NCBI RefSeq assembly: GCF_001747095.1
Contig: NZ_MDGP01000001.1
Coordinates: 2,463,001 to 2,527,000 of the forward strand
DNA length: 64,000 nt
From: Roseivirga sp. 4D4
Lineage (GTDB): Bacteria > Bacteroidota > Bacteroidia > Cytophagales > Cyclobacteriaceae
Reading direction: 5' to 3'
The notes below the pieces were generated by a model. It was not told the DNA's origin. It did not search any database and saw nothing but the letters and a program-made list of their open reading frames with translations. Shown piece after piece: positions 7,902-17,085 of the stretch. Each line of letters starts with the position of its first letter. The first letter of the stretch is position 1. A program made the position numbers and the translations under genes.

Positions 7902-8921
7902 ATGAGTGAGAATTCCGAAAAACTAAAGGCATTACAATTAACAATAGACAAACTCGAAAAATCATACGGCAAAGGAGCTGTTATGAAGTTGAGTGATGAA
8001 ACTGTCGTAGACCTTCCTTCTATCCCTACAGGATCGCTTGGATTGGATATAGCACTCGGAATTGGAGGAATCCCTAGAGGTCGTGTCATTGAGATATATG
8101 GCCCAGAATCATCAGGTAAAACCACTCTTACTTTACACTGTATTGCTGAAGCCCAGAAAAAAGGAGGCCTTGCTGCATTTATTGATGCGGAACATGCATT
8201 TGATAGAGGCTACGCAGAAAAACTCGGAGTTGACACTCAGAACCTGTTAATCTCTCAACCAGACAATGGTGAGCAAGCACTAGAAATTGCTGAGCATCTG
8301 ATTAGGTCAGGCGCCCTAGACATCATTGTGATTGATTCAGTAGCTGCTCTGGTACCTAAGGCTGAACTTGAAGGAGAAATGGGTGAAAGCAAGATGGGAC
8401 TTCAAGCCCGCTTGATGTCTCAAGCCCTTAGAAAGCTTACAGGAACAATCAACAAAACTGGTTGTGCTTGTATCTTCATTAACCAACTCAGAGAAAAGAT
8501 TGGTGTGATGTTCGGTAATCCTGAAACTACTACAGGTGGTAACGCATTGAAGTTTTATTCTTCGGTAAGACTTGACATTCGAAGAATTGGCCAGATCAAA
8601 GAAAGTGCTGACAATGTCATGGGTAACCGCACAAGAGTTAAAGTGGTGAAAAACAAAGTAGCTCCTCCGTTCAAGATTGTTGAGTTCGATATTATGTATG
8701 GTCAGGGTATTTCCAAATCTGGTGAGATTCTTGACCTTGGAGTTGAATTTGAAATCATTAAGAAAGCTGGATCATGGTTCTCTTATAATGGAGAGAAATT
8801 AGGACAAGGACGTGATTCCGTGAAGAATTTGATCGAAGACAATCCTGAGCTAGCAGAAGAGCTCGAAAACAGAATAAAAGCCGTAATCAACGGAGAAGTA
8901 GAGGAAGCTTCTGTCGAATAA
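7902..8921 (+). CDS. recA: Recombinase A
   Basis: ATP-dependent strand-exchange protein of homologous recombination and the SOS co-protease. I start at the ATG at 7902 (339 residues) because [21 protein letters not shown] is the usual RecA N-terminus; the frame is open further up to 7839 but that part is not family-like. Walker A GPESSGKT is at residues 67-74. The [19 protein letters not shown]alker B/L1 region and the L2 [20 protein letters not shown] region are complete. It stands alone, followed by its own terminator. No clear SOS box is recognisable by eye. Confidence 0.97.
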   Translation: MSENSEKLKALQLTIDKLEKSYGKGAVMKLSDETVVDLPSIPTGSLGLDIALGIGGIPRGRVIEIYGPESSGKTTLTLHCIAEAQKKGGLAAFIDAEHAFDRGYAEKLGVDTQNLLISQPDNGEQALEIAEHLIRSGALDIIVIDSVAALVPKAELEGEMGESKMGLQARLMSQALRKLTGTINKTGCACIFINQLREKIGVMFGNPETTTGGNALKFYSSVRLDIRRIGQIKESADNVMGNRTRVKVVKNKVAPPFKIVEFDIMYGQGISKSGEILDLGVEFEIIKKAGSWFSYNGEKLGQGRDSVKNLIEDNPELAEELENRIKAVINGEVEEASVE

Positions 8922-8943
8922 AGGCACTCATTAAGCATTATTT

Positions 8944-8970
8944 AAAAGCCCTCTATCGAGGGCTTTTTTT
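8944..8970 (+). terminator. recA terminator
   Basis: A 9-bp perfect stem AAAGCCCTC/GAGGGCTTT with loop TATC followed by a run of Ts, 22 bp after the recA stop. Confidence 0.9.
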
Positions 8971-9001
8971 ATGGTCCAACCCCACTTCAATAATCTCAGT
9001 T

Positions 9002-9457
9002 ATGAATATTATGAAATACACTTTCTCAAAAGCCGCATTGACAATCACTATTTCACTCCTAACCATCGCCTTTGCAAGTCATCCTAAAATTGGCTCAACG
9101 GATGACTCGAAATCCACAACGCTCACTACTGTGGAATTTGTTGAGGTATTAAATGACAACCAGAAAGAAGCTCGGTATTACTACGAAAACAATTGGTTGC
9201 AATTGAGAATACAAGCCAAATCAAAGAACTATATAAAGGAATACAACCTACTAGAGACGGACTATTCTGAGGACGGTCCATTTCACTTTATTCTGATCAC
9301 TACTTTCGCTGACCAAAGCCAGTTTGAAGCAAGGGAAAAGAACTTTGGTGAGCTAATAGAAGCCAAAGGGGCACTTAAACTACTGAATGATACCCAGCCC
9401 AAAGACTTTCGAAAAACCGTATTTGTCAAAAACGAAGCAAAGCAGCTAATACATTAG
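9002..9457 (+). CDS. Exported protein of unknown function
   Basis: A 151-residue protein with a probable signal peptide (hydrophobic segment ~residues 10-26, then FASHP). I do not recognise the family. The mature part has an alternating pattern (VEFVEVLNDNQ, YYYENNWLQLRIQA, FHFILITTFADQSQFEARE) that would fit a ferredoxin-like/dimeric alpha-beta-barrel fold as in NIPSNAP or EthD-like proteins; this is only a resemblance. The start could be the first ATG (9002) or the fourth codon (ATG at 9011). It converges on the permease gene 6 bp away, with no terminator visible between them. Confidence 0.55.
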   Translation: MNIMKYTFSKAALTITISLLTIAFASHPKIGSTDDSKSTTLTTVEFVEVLNDNQKEARYYYENNWLQLRIQAKSKNYIKEYNLLETDYSEDGPFHFILITTFADQSQFEAREKNFGELIEAKGALKLLNDTQPKDFRKTVFVKNEAKQLIH

Positions 9458-9463
9458 CACTCC

Positions 9464-10726
9464 TTATGCCGATCGCATCGCCTCCACAGGATCAAGCCTT
9501 GCTGCTTTTGCTGAAGGAATAATTCCAGAAACAATACCAATCGTACTGGATACGACCACACCTAAAAGGATGTTCTTCGTTGAAAGCATTACCTCCAAGT
9601 TTCCTAATGGAACAAATGTCAACAAGTAGACAATGAGAATCCCTGCTACACCTCCCAGTAGACATAAGAAGATCGACTCAAATAAAAATTGGAATAGGAT
9701 AAAGTAATTTTTTGCTCCAAGCGACTTCTGAATACCGATCAGTTTGGTACGTTCCTGAACAGATACAAACATGATGTTCATAATACCAAAGCCTCCTACA
9801 AGGATCGCGAAACCTCCGATTACCCAGCCTGCAATTCCCAAAACATCGAAAATTCCTCCAAGGGCATCAGCAAGGGCTTCTGGTCTATTGAGTGCAAAGT
9901 TTGTCTCGTCTTTCGGCCTTAAACCACGAACTTTCCTGAGCATCCCCTCCATCTCATTTTGAAGTTCCACCAGACCAATGTCATTATCATAACCCTTCAC
10001 CGCTACTGAAGGGTTAATCCCGAAAACCCGGCCAATGTTGTACATTTTTGTAAACATCTTATAAGGAATGAAGACGCGATCATCACTACTTGGGGTTCCA
10101 ATAAAGCTCTCACCTTCTCGCTCCATTACGCCAATCACACGAACCTTGTAACCTCTGACCTTAATGTCTTTACCTACGGCTTCTTCATTCGGAAAGAGTT
10201 GTTTGGCCACTTCATCACCAATAAGTGCTACTGTTCTTCCACCCTCAATTTCTTGTTGGGTAAAATATCTTCCTTTCTCAACTGCAACCTCATAGACATC
10301 TTTGTATTCGTAGGTCATCCCCCAAATGTCAGTACTACTCAAGCTGCTACTTCCTTTTTTGATAACACTAGATGCCCTGCCCACAATGGTCACCGCAGAA
10401 GCATTTTTGAGATTGGCGTTTAGAAATTCGTATTCAGCGTAATTGTTATTAGGCCTTCTGAAATATTTCCACCAAGGATAATCAGGATCAGGGCCGTCTC
10501 CAAATGGAAATTTGTCAACAGTAACCACATTAGAACCTAAGAAGTCAAGACTATCTTTAATATTCTTTTCCAGGGAGTCTACTAACGTAAAAACCAAGGT
10601 GATCAGCATGATACCAATGGTAACCCCTAATAGTGAAAGTGTGGTTCGAAGCAGGTTTGTGGTTAAGACCTGCATGGCAAACCTTATACTCTCTGCAAAC
10701 AACTTAAGAAAAATACCTAATCGCAT
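9464..10726 (-). CDS. MacB-type ABC transporter permease
   Basis: Inner-membrane permease of a mechanotransmission ABC system (MacB/FtsX superfamily). A first transmembrane helix at about residues 25-50 is followed by a large periplasmic MacB core domain (to ~285) and three C-terminal helices of the FtsX domain, with the conserved GIMNIMFVSVQERTKLIGI segment and the C-terminal LDPVEAMRSA. No ATPase or periplasmic adaptor gene is adjacent, so it would need partners elsewhere. Family proteins export peptides, macrolides or lipoproteins; the cargo here is unknown. Confidence 0.88.
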   Translation of the reverse strand: MRLGIFLKLFAESIRFAMQVLTTNLLRTTLSLLGVTIGIMLITLVFTLVDSLEKNIKDSLDFLGSNVVTVDKFPFGDGPDPDYPWWKYFRRPNNNYAEYEFLNANLKNASAVTIVGRASSVIKKGSSSLSSTDIWGMTYEYKDVYEVAVEKGRYFTQQEIEGGRTVALIGDEVAKQLFPNEEAVGKDIKVRGYKVRVIGVMEREGESFIGTPSSDDRVFIPYKMFTKMYNIGRVFGINPSVAVKGYDNDIGLVELQNEMEGMLRKVRGLRPKDETNFALNRPEALADALGGIFDVLGIAGWVIGGFAILVGGFGIMNIMFVSVQERTKLIGIQKSLGAKNYFILFQFLFESIFLCLLGGVAGILIVYLLTFVPLGNLEVMLSTKNILLGVVVSSTIGIVSGIIPSAKAARLDPVEAMRSA

Positions 10727-10935
10727 GGAAGAAGCGCTTTAAAGCAACAATACTTTTACAACGTAAAGAATCAAAAAATGTAAACGCCATAAAACGGAAA
10801 ATGGTTAAAAAAACTATTCTTCCTACTGAAAGGAACAATACCCAGTTAAGTGGAGAGACCTATGTGACCTGAAAATCACAAAACTTTCCAATTAGATTTC
10901 CAGCAGAATTCATGCAAAGCTGAAGCAAATATTCA

Positions 10936-10943
10936 TATCTTTG
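10936..10943 (+). promoter_or_regulatory. -7 element of the queA promoter
   Basis: TATCTTTG matches TAnnTTTG and lies 39 bp upstream of the queA ATG. No good -33 TTTG is visible at the right distance. The rest of the 256-bp gap between the divergent permease and queA genes shows nothing else I can name. Confidence 0.45.
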
Positions 10944-10982
10944 CCAGCTATTTGAAATTCAAGGTTTAACAAGAAACCCTAT

Positions 10983-12029
10983 ATGAAATTATCAGCTTTC
11001 AAACTTGAGCTTCCAGAAGACAAGATCGCTAAATATCCTGTAGAAAATAGAGACGAGTCAAAATTGATGGTGTTGCACAAAGACACTGGCGAAATTGAAC
11101 ATAAAGTCTTTAAGGATATCGTTGACTACTTTGATGAAGGAGATGTAATGGTGAACAACGACACCAAAGTATTTCCGGCCAGACTTTATGGGCAGAAGGA
11201 AAAAACAGGGGCTCAAATCGAAGTTTTCTTATTAAGAGAATTAAACTCCGAAATGCATCTTTGGGATGTACTCGTAGATCCTGCAAGAAAGATTAGAGTT
11301 GGCAACAAACTCTATTTTGGAGAAGGTGAGTTAGTAGCCGAAGTAATTGATAATACGACATCAAGAGGTAGAACCATCAGATTCTTATACGATGGTAGTG
11401 ATGAGGAATTCTACAAGACGATCGATACATTGGGTGAAACCCCTCTTCCGAGAACTATCCCTAGAGAAACTGAGCCAGAAGATAGAGAGCGATTTCAAAC
11501 TATTTATGCCAAGCACGTAGGTGCCGTAGCTGCTCCAGTAGCCGGTCTTCACTTTACGCATCAAGTATTGAAGCGTTTGGAAATCAAAGGTGTTGACGTT
11601 ACCCCGATCACCCTACACATTGGACTTGGCACTTTTAGACCTGTAGATGTAGAGGACCTTACAAAGCACAAAATGGACTCTGAGAACTATACCATCTTGG
11701 ATCCAACAGCGGAAATCGTAAACAGAGCCTTAGATAATAAGAAGAGAGTTTGCTCCATCGGAACTACTTCTATGAGAGCACTGGAATCTTCAGTTTCAGC
11801 AAGCGACAGATTGAAAGCCAATTCTGCATGGACGGACAAATTCATCTTCCCTCCTTACGAATTCAAAATCTGTAATGCTTTAGTGACTAACTTCCATTTA
11901 CCTGAATCTACTTTACTTATGCAGGCAGCAGCCTTTGCTGGCTATGACCTGATGATGGAAGCTTACCAAACAGCTATTAAAGAAGATTATAGATTCTTTA
12001 GTTACGGTGATGCGATGTTGATCATCTAA
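10983..12029 (+). CDS. queA: S-adenosylmethionine:tRNA ribosyltransferase-isomerase
   Basis: Adds the cyclopentene-diol ring to preQ1-modified tRNA using AdoMet, making epoxyqueuosine. The N-terminus [19 protein letters not shown], the [12 protein letters not shown] motif, [26 protein letters not shown] and the C-terminal [30 protein letters not shown] are all diagnostic. Full length at 348 residues. It has its own terminator, so ispD downstream probably has a separate promoter or depends on read-through. Confidence 0.97.
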   Translation: MKLSAFKLELPEDKIAKYPVENRDESKLMVLHKDTGEIEHKVFKDIVDYFDEGDVMVNNDTKVFPARLYGQKEKTGAQIEVFLLRELNSEMHLWDVLVDPARKIRVGNKLYFGEGELVAEVIDNTTSRGRTIRFLYDGSDEEFYKTIDTLGETPLPRTIPRETEPEDRERFQTIYAKHVGAVAAPVAGLHFTHQVLKRLEIKGVDVTPITLHIGLGTFRPVDVEDLTKHKMDSENYTILDPTAEIVNRALDNKKRVCSIGTTSMRALESSVSASDRLKANSAWTDKFIFPPYEFKICNALVTNFHLPESTLLMQAAAFAGYDLMMEAYQTAIKEDYRFFSYGDAMLII

Positions 12030-12051
12030 TCCATAATGAACAATAAAACTG

Positions 12052-12085
12052 AAAGCCTTCTTAGTATACTAGGAAGGCTTTTTTA
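12052..12085 (+). terminator. queA terminator
   Basis: AAAGCCTTC pairs with GAAGGCTTT around the loop TTAGTATACTAG (itself palindromic), followed by six Ts. It ends 10 bp before the ispD ATG. Confidence 0.85.
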
Positions 12086-12094
12086 ATTTTAACC

Positions 12095-12757
12095 ATGCAG
12101 AAAAATGCCATCATCGTTGCGGGAGGAAGTGGAACTCGGATGCAGAGCGAATTACCCAAGCAGTTTCTCCTCTTGAATGGCAAGCCCATTTTGATGCATA
12201 CGCTTGAAGCGTTCAACTTTGATGATATCGAGATTAGGCTTGTACTTCCAGGGGAACAGATTGAATACTGGGAAACGCTCTGCGAAGAACACACATTCGC
12301 AGTCCCCCACCATATTGTTCAAGGTGGAGAAACACGATTCCACTCCGTTAAAAATGGGCTGGATAGTATCAAGGGAAACGCAGGTCTTGTTGCGATTCAT
12401 GATGGCGTTAGACCATTAATCAGCAGGGATATTATTTCAGCCTCATTTGATCAGGCTCTAACCCATGGCAATGCCATTACTTCAGTGCCCTTAAAGGATT
12501 CATTAAGAGAAATCTCTTCAAACTCAAATCGATCCGTAGATCGCTCAGTATATAGGTTAATCCAAACCCCTCAAACCTTTCAACTCGGTCTCATTAAAGA
12601 AGCATTTGAAACACCTTACCAATCCGCATTTACTGACGATGCTTCAGTCTTTGAAAACAACGGTGGTTCTATCCACCTGATAGACGGAGACTATCGAAAT
12701 ATCAAAATCACAACCCCAGAAGATTTATTGGTTGCCGAGTCATTTTTAGCCAGATAA
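12095..12757 (+). CDS. ispD: 2-C-methyl-D-erythritol 4-phosphate cytidylyltransferase
   Basis: Third step of the MEP isoprenoid pathway: transfers CMP from CTP to methylerythritol phosphate. The N-terminal nucleotide-binding loop AGGSGTRMQSELPKQFLLL is clear, followed by VAIHDGVRPLI, the QTPQTF motif and FTDDASVFE; the C-terminal IKITTPEDLLVAE is typical. Length of 220 residues is normal. This shows that the organism uses the MEP route rather than mevalonate. The gene starts just after the queA terminator. Confidence 0.95.
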   Translation: MQKNAIIVAGGSGTRMQSELPKQFLLLNGKPILMHTLEAFNFDDIEIRLVLPGEQIEYWETLCEEHTFAVPHHIVQGGETRFHSVKNGLDSIKGNAGLVAIHDGVRPLISRDIISASFDQALTHGNAITSVPLKDSLREISSNSNRSVDRSVYRLIQTPQTFQLGLIKEAFETPYQSAFTDDASVFENNGGSIHLIDGDYRNIKITTPEDLLVAESFLAR

Positions 12758-12806
12758 AACTAGCTTGATTTCAGGTAGATTTTCCCTATCTTATTGCTCC
12801 ATTTTT

Positions 12807-13592
12807 ATGACGAAACGCGCCTTTTTCTCTTGCACCCTTTTAGGGATAATTTTTTGCTGCCTTACATCCTGCAACCAAAGGGAGGATGAATGGATTCAAC
12901 TCTTTAATGGAAAAGATCTTGAAGGCTGGACACCGAAAATCACGGGCTATGATGTAGGTGAGAATTATGGAGAAACCTTCAGAGTAGTTGATGGCTTATT
13001 GACGGTTTCTTATGACAAATACTACCGTTTCGATAATCGTTTTGGTCACTTATTCTATAAAGACAAGTTCTCTGACTATCTACTACGAATTGAATATAGA
13101 TTTATCGGTGAACAAGTAGAAGGTGGAGAGCTTTGGGCTAAAAGAAACAGTGGTGTTATGCTTCATGCACAGTCACCTGAATCAATGAACAATCAACAAG
13201 ACTTCCCTATCTCCTTGGAAGCACAATTTTTGGGAGGATATGGCGAAGGTGAAAGACCTACTGGAAACCTTTGCACCCCTGGCACACATGTAGATATTGA
13301 CAATGAGTTTGTCTCGCAACACTGCATAAATGCAAAAGCCCCCACTTACAGTGATGATCAATGGGTGACTATTGACATACTAGTCAGAAATAATCAAGAG
13401 ATCGCTCATATCATAGCGGGCGATACAGTCATCAAGTATTCAAACCCCGTCATTGGCGGAGGTGTAGTAAATAATTTCAAAGAAGAAATAAAAGAGGACG
13501 GAAAGCCTCTGACTGAGGGATATATCGCTTTACAGAGCGAAAGCCATCCTATTCAGTTTAGAAAAGTAATGTTAAAGGACCTTTCAAAGTAG
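12807..13592 (+). CDS. DUF1080 lipoprotein (3-keto-glycoside hydrolase/lyase-like)
   Basis: Exported lipoprotein of the DUF1080 (3-keto-disaccharide hydrolase) family with a concanavalin-like beta-sandwich. I start at the ATG at 12807 so that the signal peptide ends in lipobox LTSC; the frame extends upstream to 12765 without signal-like character. Family marks: IQLFNGKDLEGWTPK, NSGVMLHAQSPE, PISLEAQFLGG and PIQFRKVMLKDL at the end. In the best-studied relatives such proteins cleave 3-keto-glycosides produced by a Gfo/Idh-type oxidoreductase. The genes behind it (MFS, Gfo/Idh, isomerase, second DUF1080) support this role. Confidence 0.8.
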   Translation: MTKRAFFSCTLLGIIFCCLTSCNQREDEWIQLFNGKDLEGWTPKITGYDVGENYGETFRVVDGLLTVSYDKYYRFDNRFGHLFYKDKFSDYLLRIEYRFIGEQVEGGELWAKRNSGVMLHAQSPESMNNQQDFPISLEAQFLGGYGEGERPTGNLCTPGTHVDIDNEFVSQHCINAKAPTYSDDQWVTIDILVRNNQEIAHIIAGDTVIKYSNPVIGGGVVNNFKEEIKEDGKPLTEGYIALQSESHPIQFRKVMLKDLSK

Positions 13593-13625
13593 ACCAGGTC
13601 TGTAGAAATACTAAAACGATCAACT

Positions 13626-14864
13626 ATGAGTACGAGTAACTCCGAAATTACGGTAAGACTAAGCATCATGATGTTCCTCCAGTTCTTTATTTGGGGCGGA
13701 TGGTTCGTGACTTTAGGCACATTTTTGGGCAATAATATCAACGCTAGTGATGGACAGATCGCGCAGGCATTTTCCACCCAATCTTGGGGGGCGATTATAG
13801 CGCCTTTCATTATTGGTCTCATTGCCGACCGGTACTTCAATGCTGAACGCATCTTGGCTGTATTGCATCTGGTAGGAGCCGTTTTGATGTACCTAATGTC
13901 TAATACCACAGAGTTTAGTGTATTCTATCCTTATGTGCTAGGTTATATGATACTGTATATGCCAACCTTGGCGCTCGTTAATTCTGTGGCGTTCAGAACC
14001 ATGAGCGATCCTTCGAAGGATTTTTCCAAAATCAGAGTTTGGGGTACTATAGGATGGATACTAGCTGGTTTGGTAATCAGTTTTGTATTCTCATGGGATT
14101 CTCAAGAAGCCATTGCCTCGGGCATGTTGAAAAACACCTTCTTGATGACAGCAATCGCTGCAGGTGCTTTGGGGCTTTTTAGTTTTACACTGCCAAAAAC
14201 ACCACCAGTGGTGGATAAAAATGAAAAGGCCGGTATTAGAGAGATCTTAGGCCTTGATGCCTTAAAGCTTCTGACTGACAGAAACTTTGCCGTATTCTTT
14301 TTCTCGTCAGTTTTAATCTGTATTCCATTAGCTTTCTACTACCAAAATGCCAACCCGTTCCTAACAGAAATTGGTGTTGCAAATGCCACCGGAAAAATGA
14401 CCATTGGGCAGATTTCAGAAGTTCTGTTTATGCTTTTACTACCCGTATTCCTAAAGAAATATGGTATTAAGAAGACACTCCTTTTCGGCATGTTGGCTTG
14501 GGCTTTAAGATATTTACTCTTTGCGTTTGGCAATGGTGATGAGCTAGTGTTTATGCTTCTGACGGGTATTGCACTACACGGTATTTGTTATGATTTCTTC
14601 TTTGTTTCTGGCCAAATCTATACTGATTCAAAAGCAGGTGAGAAATTCAAAAGTTCAGCACAAGGTTTGATCACACTCGCCACTTATGGAGTGGGTATGT
14701 TGATCGGTTTCTGGGCAGCCGGAAAGATTTCAGAATACTACGTAACGGCTGATGGCCATGCTTGGGAAAGCATCTGGGTTATCCCTGCAATATTCTCAGC
14801 AGTGGTATTCCTAATATTTACCTTCTCGTTTAAAAACGAGACAATAGAATACAAAGAGGACTAA
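13626..14864 (+). CDS. MFS transporter, nucleoside:H+ symporter-like
   Basis: A 412-residue inner-membrane protein with about 12 hydrophobic helices. The N-terminus (FLQFFIWGGWFVTLGTFL, GLIADRYFNAERILA) and the IRVWGTIGWILAGL segment match the nucleoside/H+ symporter subfamily (NupG/XapB type). In Bacteroidota this subfamily frequently sits in sugar-catabolic clusters with Gfo/Idh oxidoreductases and DUF1080 proteins, so the cargo here is more likely a sugar or keto-sugar; that is an inference from context. It is 33 bp after the first DUF1080 gene and 18 bp before the oxidoreductase. Confidence 0.82.
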   Translation: MSTSNSEITVRLSIMMFLQFFIWGGWFVTLGTFLGNNINASDGQIAQAFSTQSWGAIIAPFIIGLIADRYFNAERILAVLHLVGAVLMYLMSNTTEFSVFYPYVLGYMILYMPTLALVNSVAFRTMSDPSKDFSKIRVWGTIGWILAGLVISFVFSWDSQEAIASGMLKNTFLMTAIAAGALGLFSFTLPKTPPVVDKNEKAGIREILGLDALKLLTDRNFAVFFFSSVLICIPLAFYYQNANPFLTEIGVANATGKMTIGQISEVLFMLLLPVFLKKYGIKKTLLFGMLAWALRYLLFAFGNGDELVFMLLTGIALHGICYDFFFVSGQIYTDSKAGEKFKSSAQGLITLATYGVGMLIGFWAAGKISEYYVTADGHAWESIWVIPAIFSAVVFLIFTFSFKNETIEYKED

Positions 14865-14882
14865 CCTTATATCACAAAGAAA

Positions 14883-16028
14883 ATGTCAGATAGAAAAAAG
14901 ATCAGATTAGGGATGATTGGCGGTGGACTTTCCTCCTTTATTGGCATCGTTCACCGAATCGCCACCTACATTGGTGAAGAATACACCTTAGTGGGTGGTG
15001 CCTTTGACACCAACTATGATAATGCCCTCACATTTGCCAACAAACTGGAACTCGATCCATCAAGAACATATCCAAACATTGATACCTTCATTGAAAAGGA
15101 ACTTGAGCTGCCAGAAGACCAGCGCATCGAAGCGGTAGTTGTGGTGACCCCTAACTTCCTGCACTATCCTATGGCGAAGCAACTAATTCAGGCTGGCTTT
15201 CATGTCATTTGTGAAAAACCGGTAACCAATACTGCCGCTGAAGCCATAGAATTGGAAGAACTGGTTGAGAAGCACCAAGTGGTCTTTATGCTTACGCATA
15301 CCTATACTGGTTATCCAATGGTTCGACAGATGAAATCCATGATTGCAGATGGAGTTATTGGTGATATTCAGAAGGTAGATGCACAATACTACCAGGGCTG
15401 GATCAATCCAGTGATTCATGACAAAGAAAAGCGCAAAGGTGTTTGGCGCCTTGACCCTGAAAAGGCAGGTCAAAGTTGTTGCATGGGTGATATTGGCGTC
15501 CATGCCTTTAATATGATCGAGTATACTACGGGTTTGAAAACCATGAAAGTATTAGCGGACCTCAACACATTATATGATGATAACCCGCTGGATATCGATG
15601 GCACTAGTTTGTTAAGGTTTGAGAATGATGTACGTGGCATAGTCAGAGCAAGTCAGATCGCCACTGCCGAAGAAAACAGCCTCCGTATCTCAGTATACGG
15701 AACCAAAGGCGCATTAAAGTGGGAGCAGGAAGACCCTAATTATTTATACCACCTTCAAGACGGTGAGCCTGTACACGTTTTAAAACCAGGACATGTTTAT
15801 GCCAGCAAGCTTGCTGAGGAAAGTACAAAAATGGCCCCAGGTCATCCAGAAGGGATATTCGACTCTATGGCCAATCTCTACATCGGTGCTGCTAAAGCCA
15901 TTAGAGGAGAAGCGCATATGGATGGTGCTTACCCGACTATTAGAGACGGTGTCAGAGGCATGAAATTTATAGAAGCTGTACTGGCATCCGACAGCAACGG
16001 TAATACATGGACAGAAATTGAAGACTAA
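14883..16028 (+). CDS. Gfo/Idh/MocA-family oxidoreductase
   Basis: Cytoplasmic NAD(P)-dependent sugar dehydrogenase. An N-terminal Rossmann fold begins RLGMIGGGLSSFIGIVHR, with CEKPVT giving the catalytic-site Lys of the EKP motif near residue 112. The C-terminal substrate domain has GDIGVHAFNMIEY. It lacks a Tat or Sec signal, unlike some exported relatives. In the DUF1080 context it is a candidate for oxidising sugars at C3 or for reducing the 3-keto product; direction cannot be inferred from sequence. It lies in the same transcript as its neighbours, 6 bp before the isomerase. Confidence 0.87.
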   Translation: MSDRKKIRLGMIGGGLSSFIGIVHRIATYIGEEYTLVGGAFDTNYDNALTFANKLELDPSRTYPNIDTFIEKELELPEDQRIEAVVVVTPNFLHYPMAKQLIQAGFHVICEKPVTNTAAEAIELEELVEKHQVVFMLTHTYTGYPMVRQMKSMIADGVIGDIQKVDAQYYQGWINPVIHDKEKRKGVWRLDPEKAGQSCCMGDIGVHAFNMIEYTTGLKTMKVLADLNTLYDDNPLDIDGTSLLRFENDVRGIVRASQIATAEENSLRISVYGTKGALKWEQEDPNYLYHLQDGEPVHVLKPGHVYASKLAEESTKMAPGHPEGIFDSMANLYIGAAKAIRGEAHMDGAYPTIRDGVRGMKFIEAVLASDSNGNTWTEIED

Positions 16029-16034
16029 ATAGCT

Positions 16035-17084
16035 ATGAAAACGATAAAAGGACCTGCCATATTTCTGGCTCAATTTGCTGATGACCAGGCACCATTTAAT
16101 TCGCTTGACAACATCGGCAAATGGGCAAGTGACTTGGGCTATAAAGCGGTTCAAATACCTACTTGGGATAGCCGATTGATTGATCTTGACAAAGCGGCCG
16201 AAAGCAAAACCTATTGTGACGAACTGAAAGGTACCTTGGCTGATCACGGCTTAGAGGTTAGTGAGCTTTCAACACACTTACAAGGGCAGTTGGTAGCGGT
16301 TCACCCTGCTTATGAAGAGCTATTCAAGGGTTTTGCTCCAAAGGGACTTAATAAAAAACAAAGAAACGCATGGGCCATCGATCAGGTAAAAAAAGCTGCA
16401 GTTGCGTCTAAGAACCTGGGCATTAATGTGCATGCTACCTTTTCAGGGGCGTTGGTTTGGCCTTATTTCTATAATTGGCCTCAGAGACCTGCTGGCTTGA
16501 TTGAAAAAGGCTTTGCGGAACTGGCAAAACGATGGGAACCAATCCTCAATCATTTTGATGAAAATGGAGTTGATGTTTGCTATGAGGTTCATGCAGGGGA
16601 AGACTTACATGATGGTACCACTTTCGAAATGTTTTATGAGGCAACAGGAAAGCATAACAGAGTAAAACTTCTTTATGACCCTTCTCATTTCGTATTACAA
16701 CAGTTAGACTACCTTGCCTATATTGATCACTACCATGAGTTCTTTGGGATGTTCCATGTCAAGGATGCTGAATTCAATATCAATGGAAAATCCGGTGTAT
16801 ATGGCGGCTATCAAGATTGGATAGACCGACCAGGACGCTTCCGATCTATCGGTGATGGTCAAGTAGACTTTCAAGCCATATTCTCCAAAATGACCCAATA
16901 TGGCTATGATGGCTGGGCAGTTTTAGAATGGGAATGCTGCATTAAGTCTCCTGAGCAAGGAGCGCGAGAAGGTGCTCAATACATCGATCAGTTTATTATT
17001 GAAGCTACAGAAAAGAGCTTCGATGACTTTGCTGATGCTGGCATAAGTGATGACGAATTTAAAAACCTACTAGGAATCGAATAA
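16035..17084 (+). CDS. Sugar phosphate isomerase/epimerase (xylose-isomerase-like TIM barrel)
   Basis: AP-endonuclease-2-like TIM barrel enzyme that probably isomerises or epimerises a keto-sugar in the cytoplasm. Likely metal ligands are spread as usual: Glu in VCYEVHAGEDLHDG, Asp/His in LLYDPSHF, His in MFHVKDAEF and Glu in AVLEWECC. At 349 residues it is somewhat longer than the common ~290-residue members, with an insert around YGGYQDWIDRPGRFRSIGDG, a known feature of one subfamily. It is 1 bp before the second DUF1080 gene, so translation may be coupled. Confidence 0.85.
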   Translation: MKTIKGPAIFLAQFADDQAPFNSLDNIGKWASDLGYKAVQIPTWDSRLIDLDKAAESKTYCDELKGTLADHGLEVSELSTHLQGQLVAVHPAYEELFKGFAPKGLNKKQRNAWAIDQVKKAAVASKNLGINVHATFSGALVWPYFYNWPQRPAGLIEKGFAELAKRWEPILNHFDENGVDVCYEVHAGEDLHDGTTFEMFYEATGKHNRVKLLYDPSHFVLQQLDYLAYIDHYHEFFGMFHVKDAEFNINGKSGVYGGYQDWIDRPGRFRSIGDGQVDFQAIFSKMTQYGYDGWAVLEWECCIKSPEQGAREGAQYIDQFIIEATEKSFDDFADAGISDDEFKNLLGIE

Positions 17085-17085
17085 C

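Noticed and set aside
15183..15503. Minus-strand frame inside the Gfo/Idh gene
   Set aside because: Antisense shadow; no domain and no own promoter.
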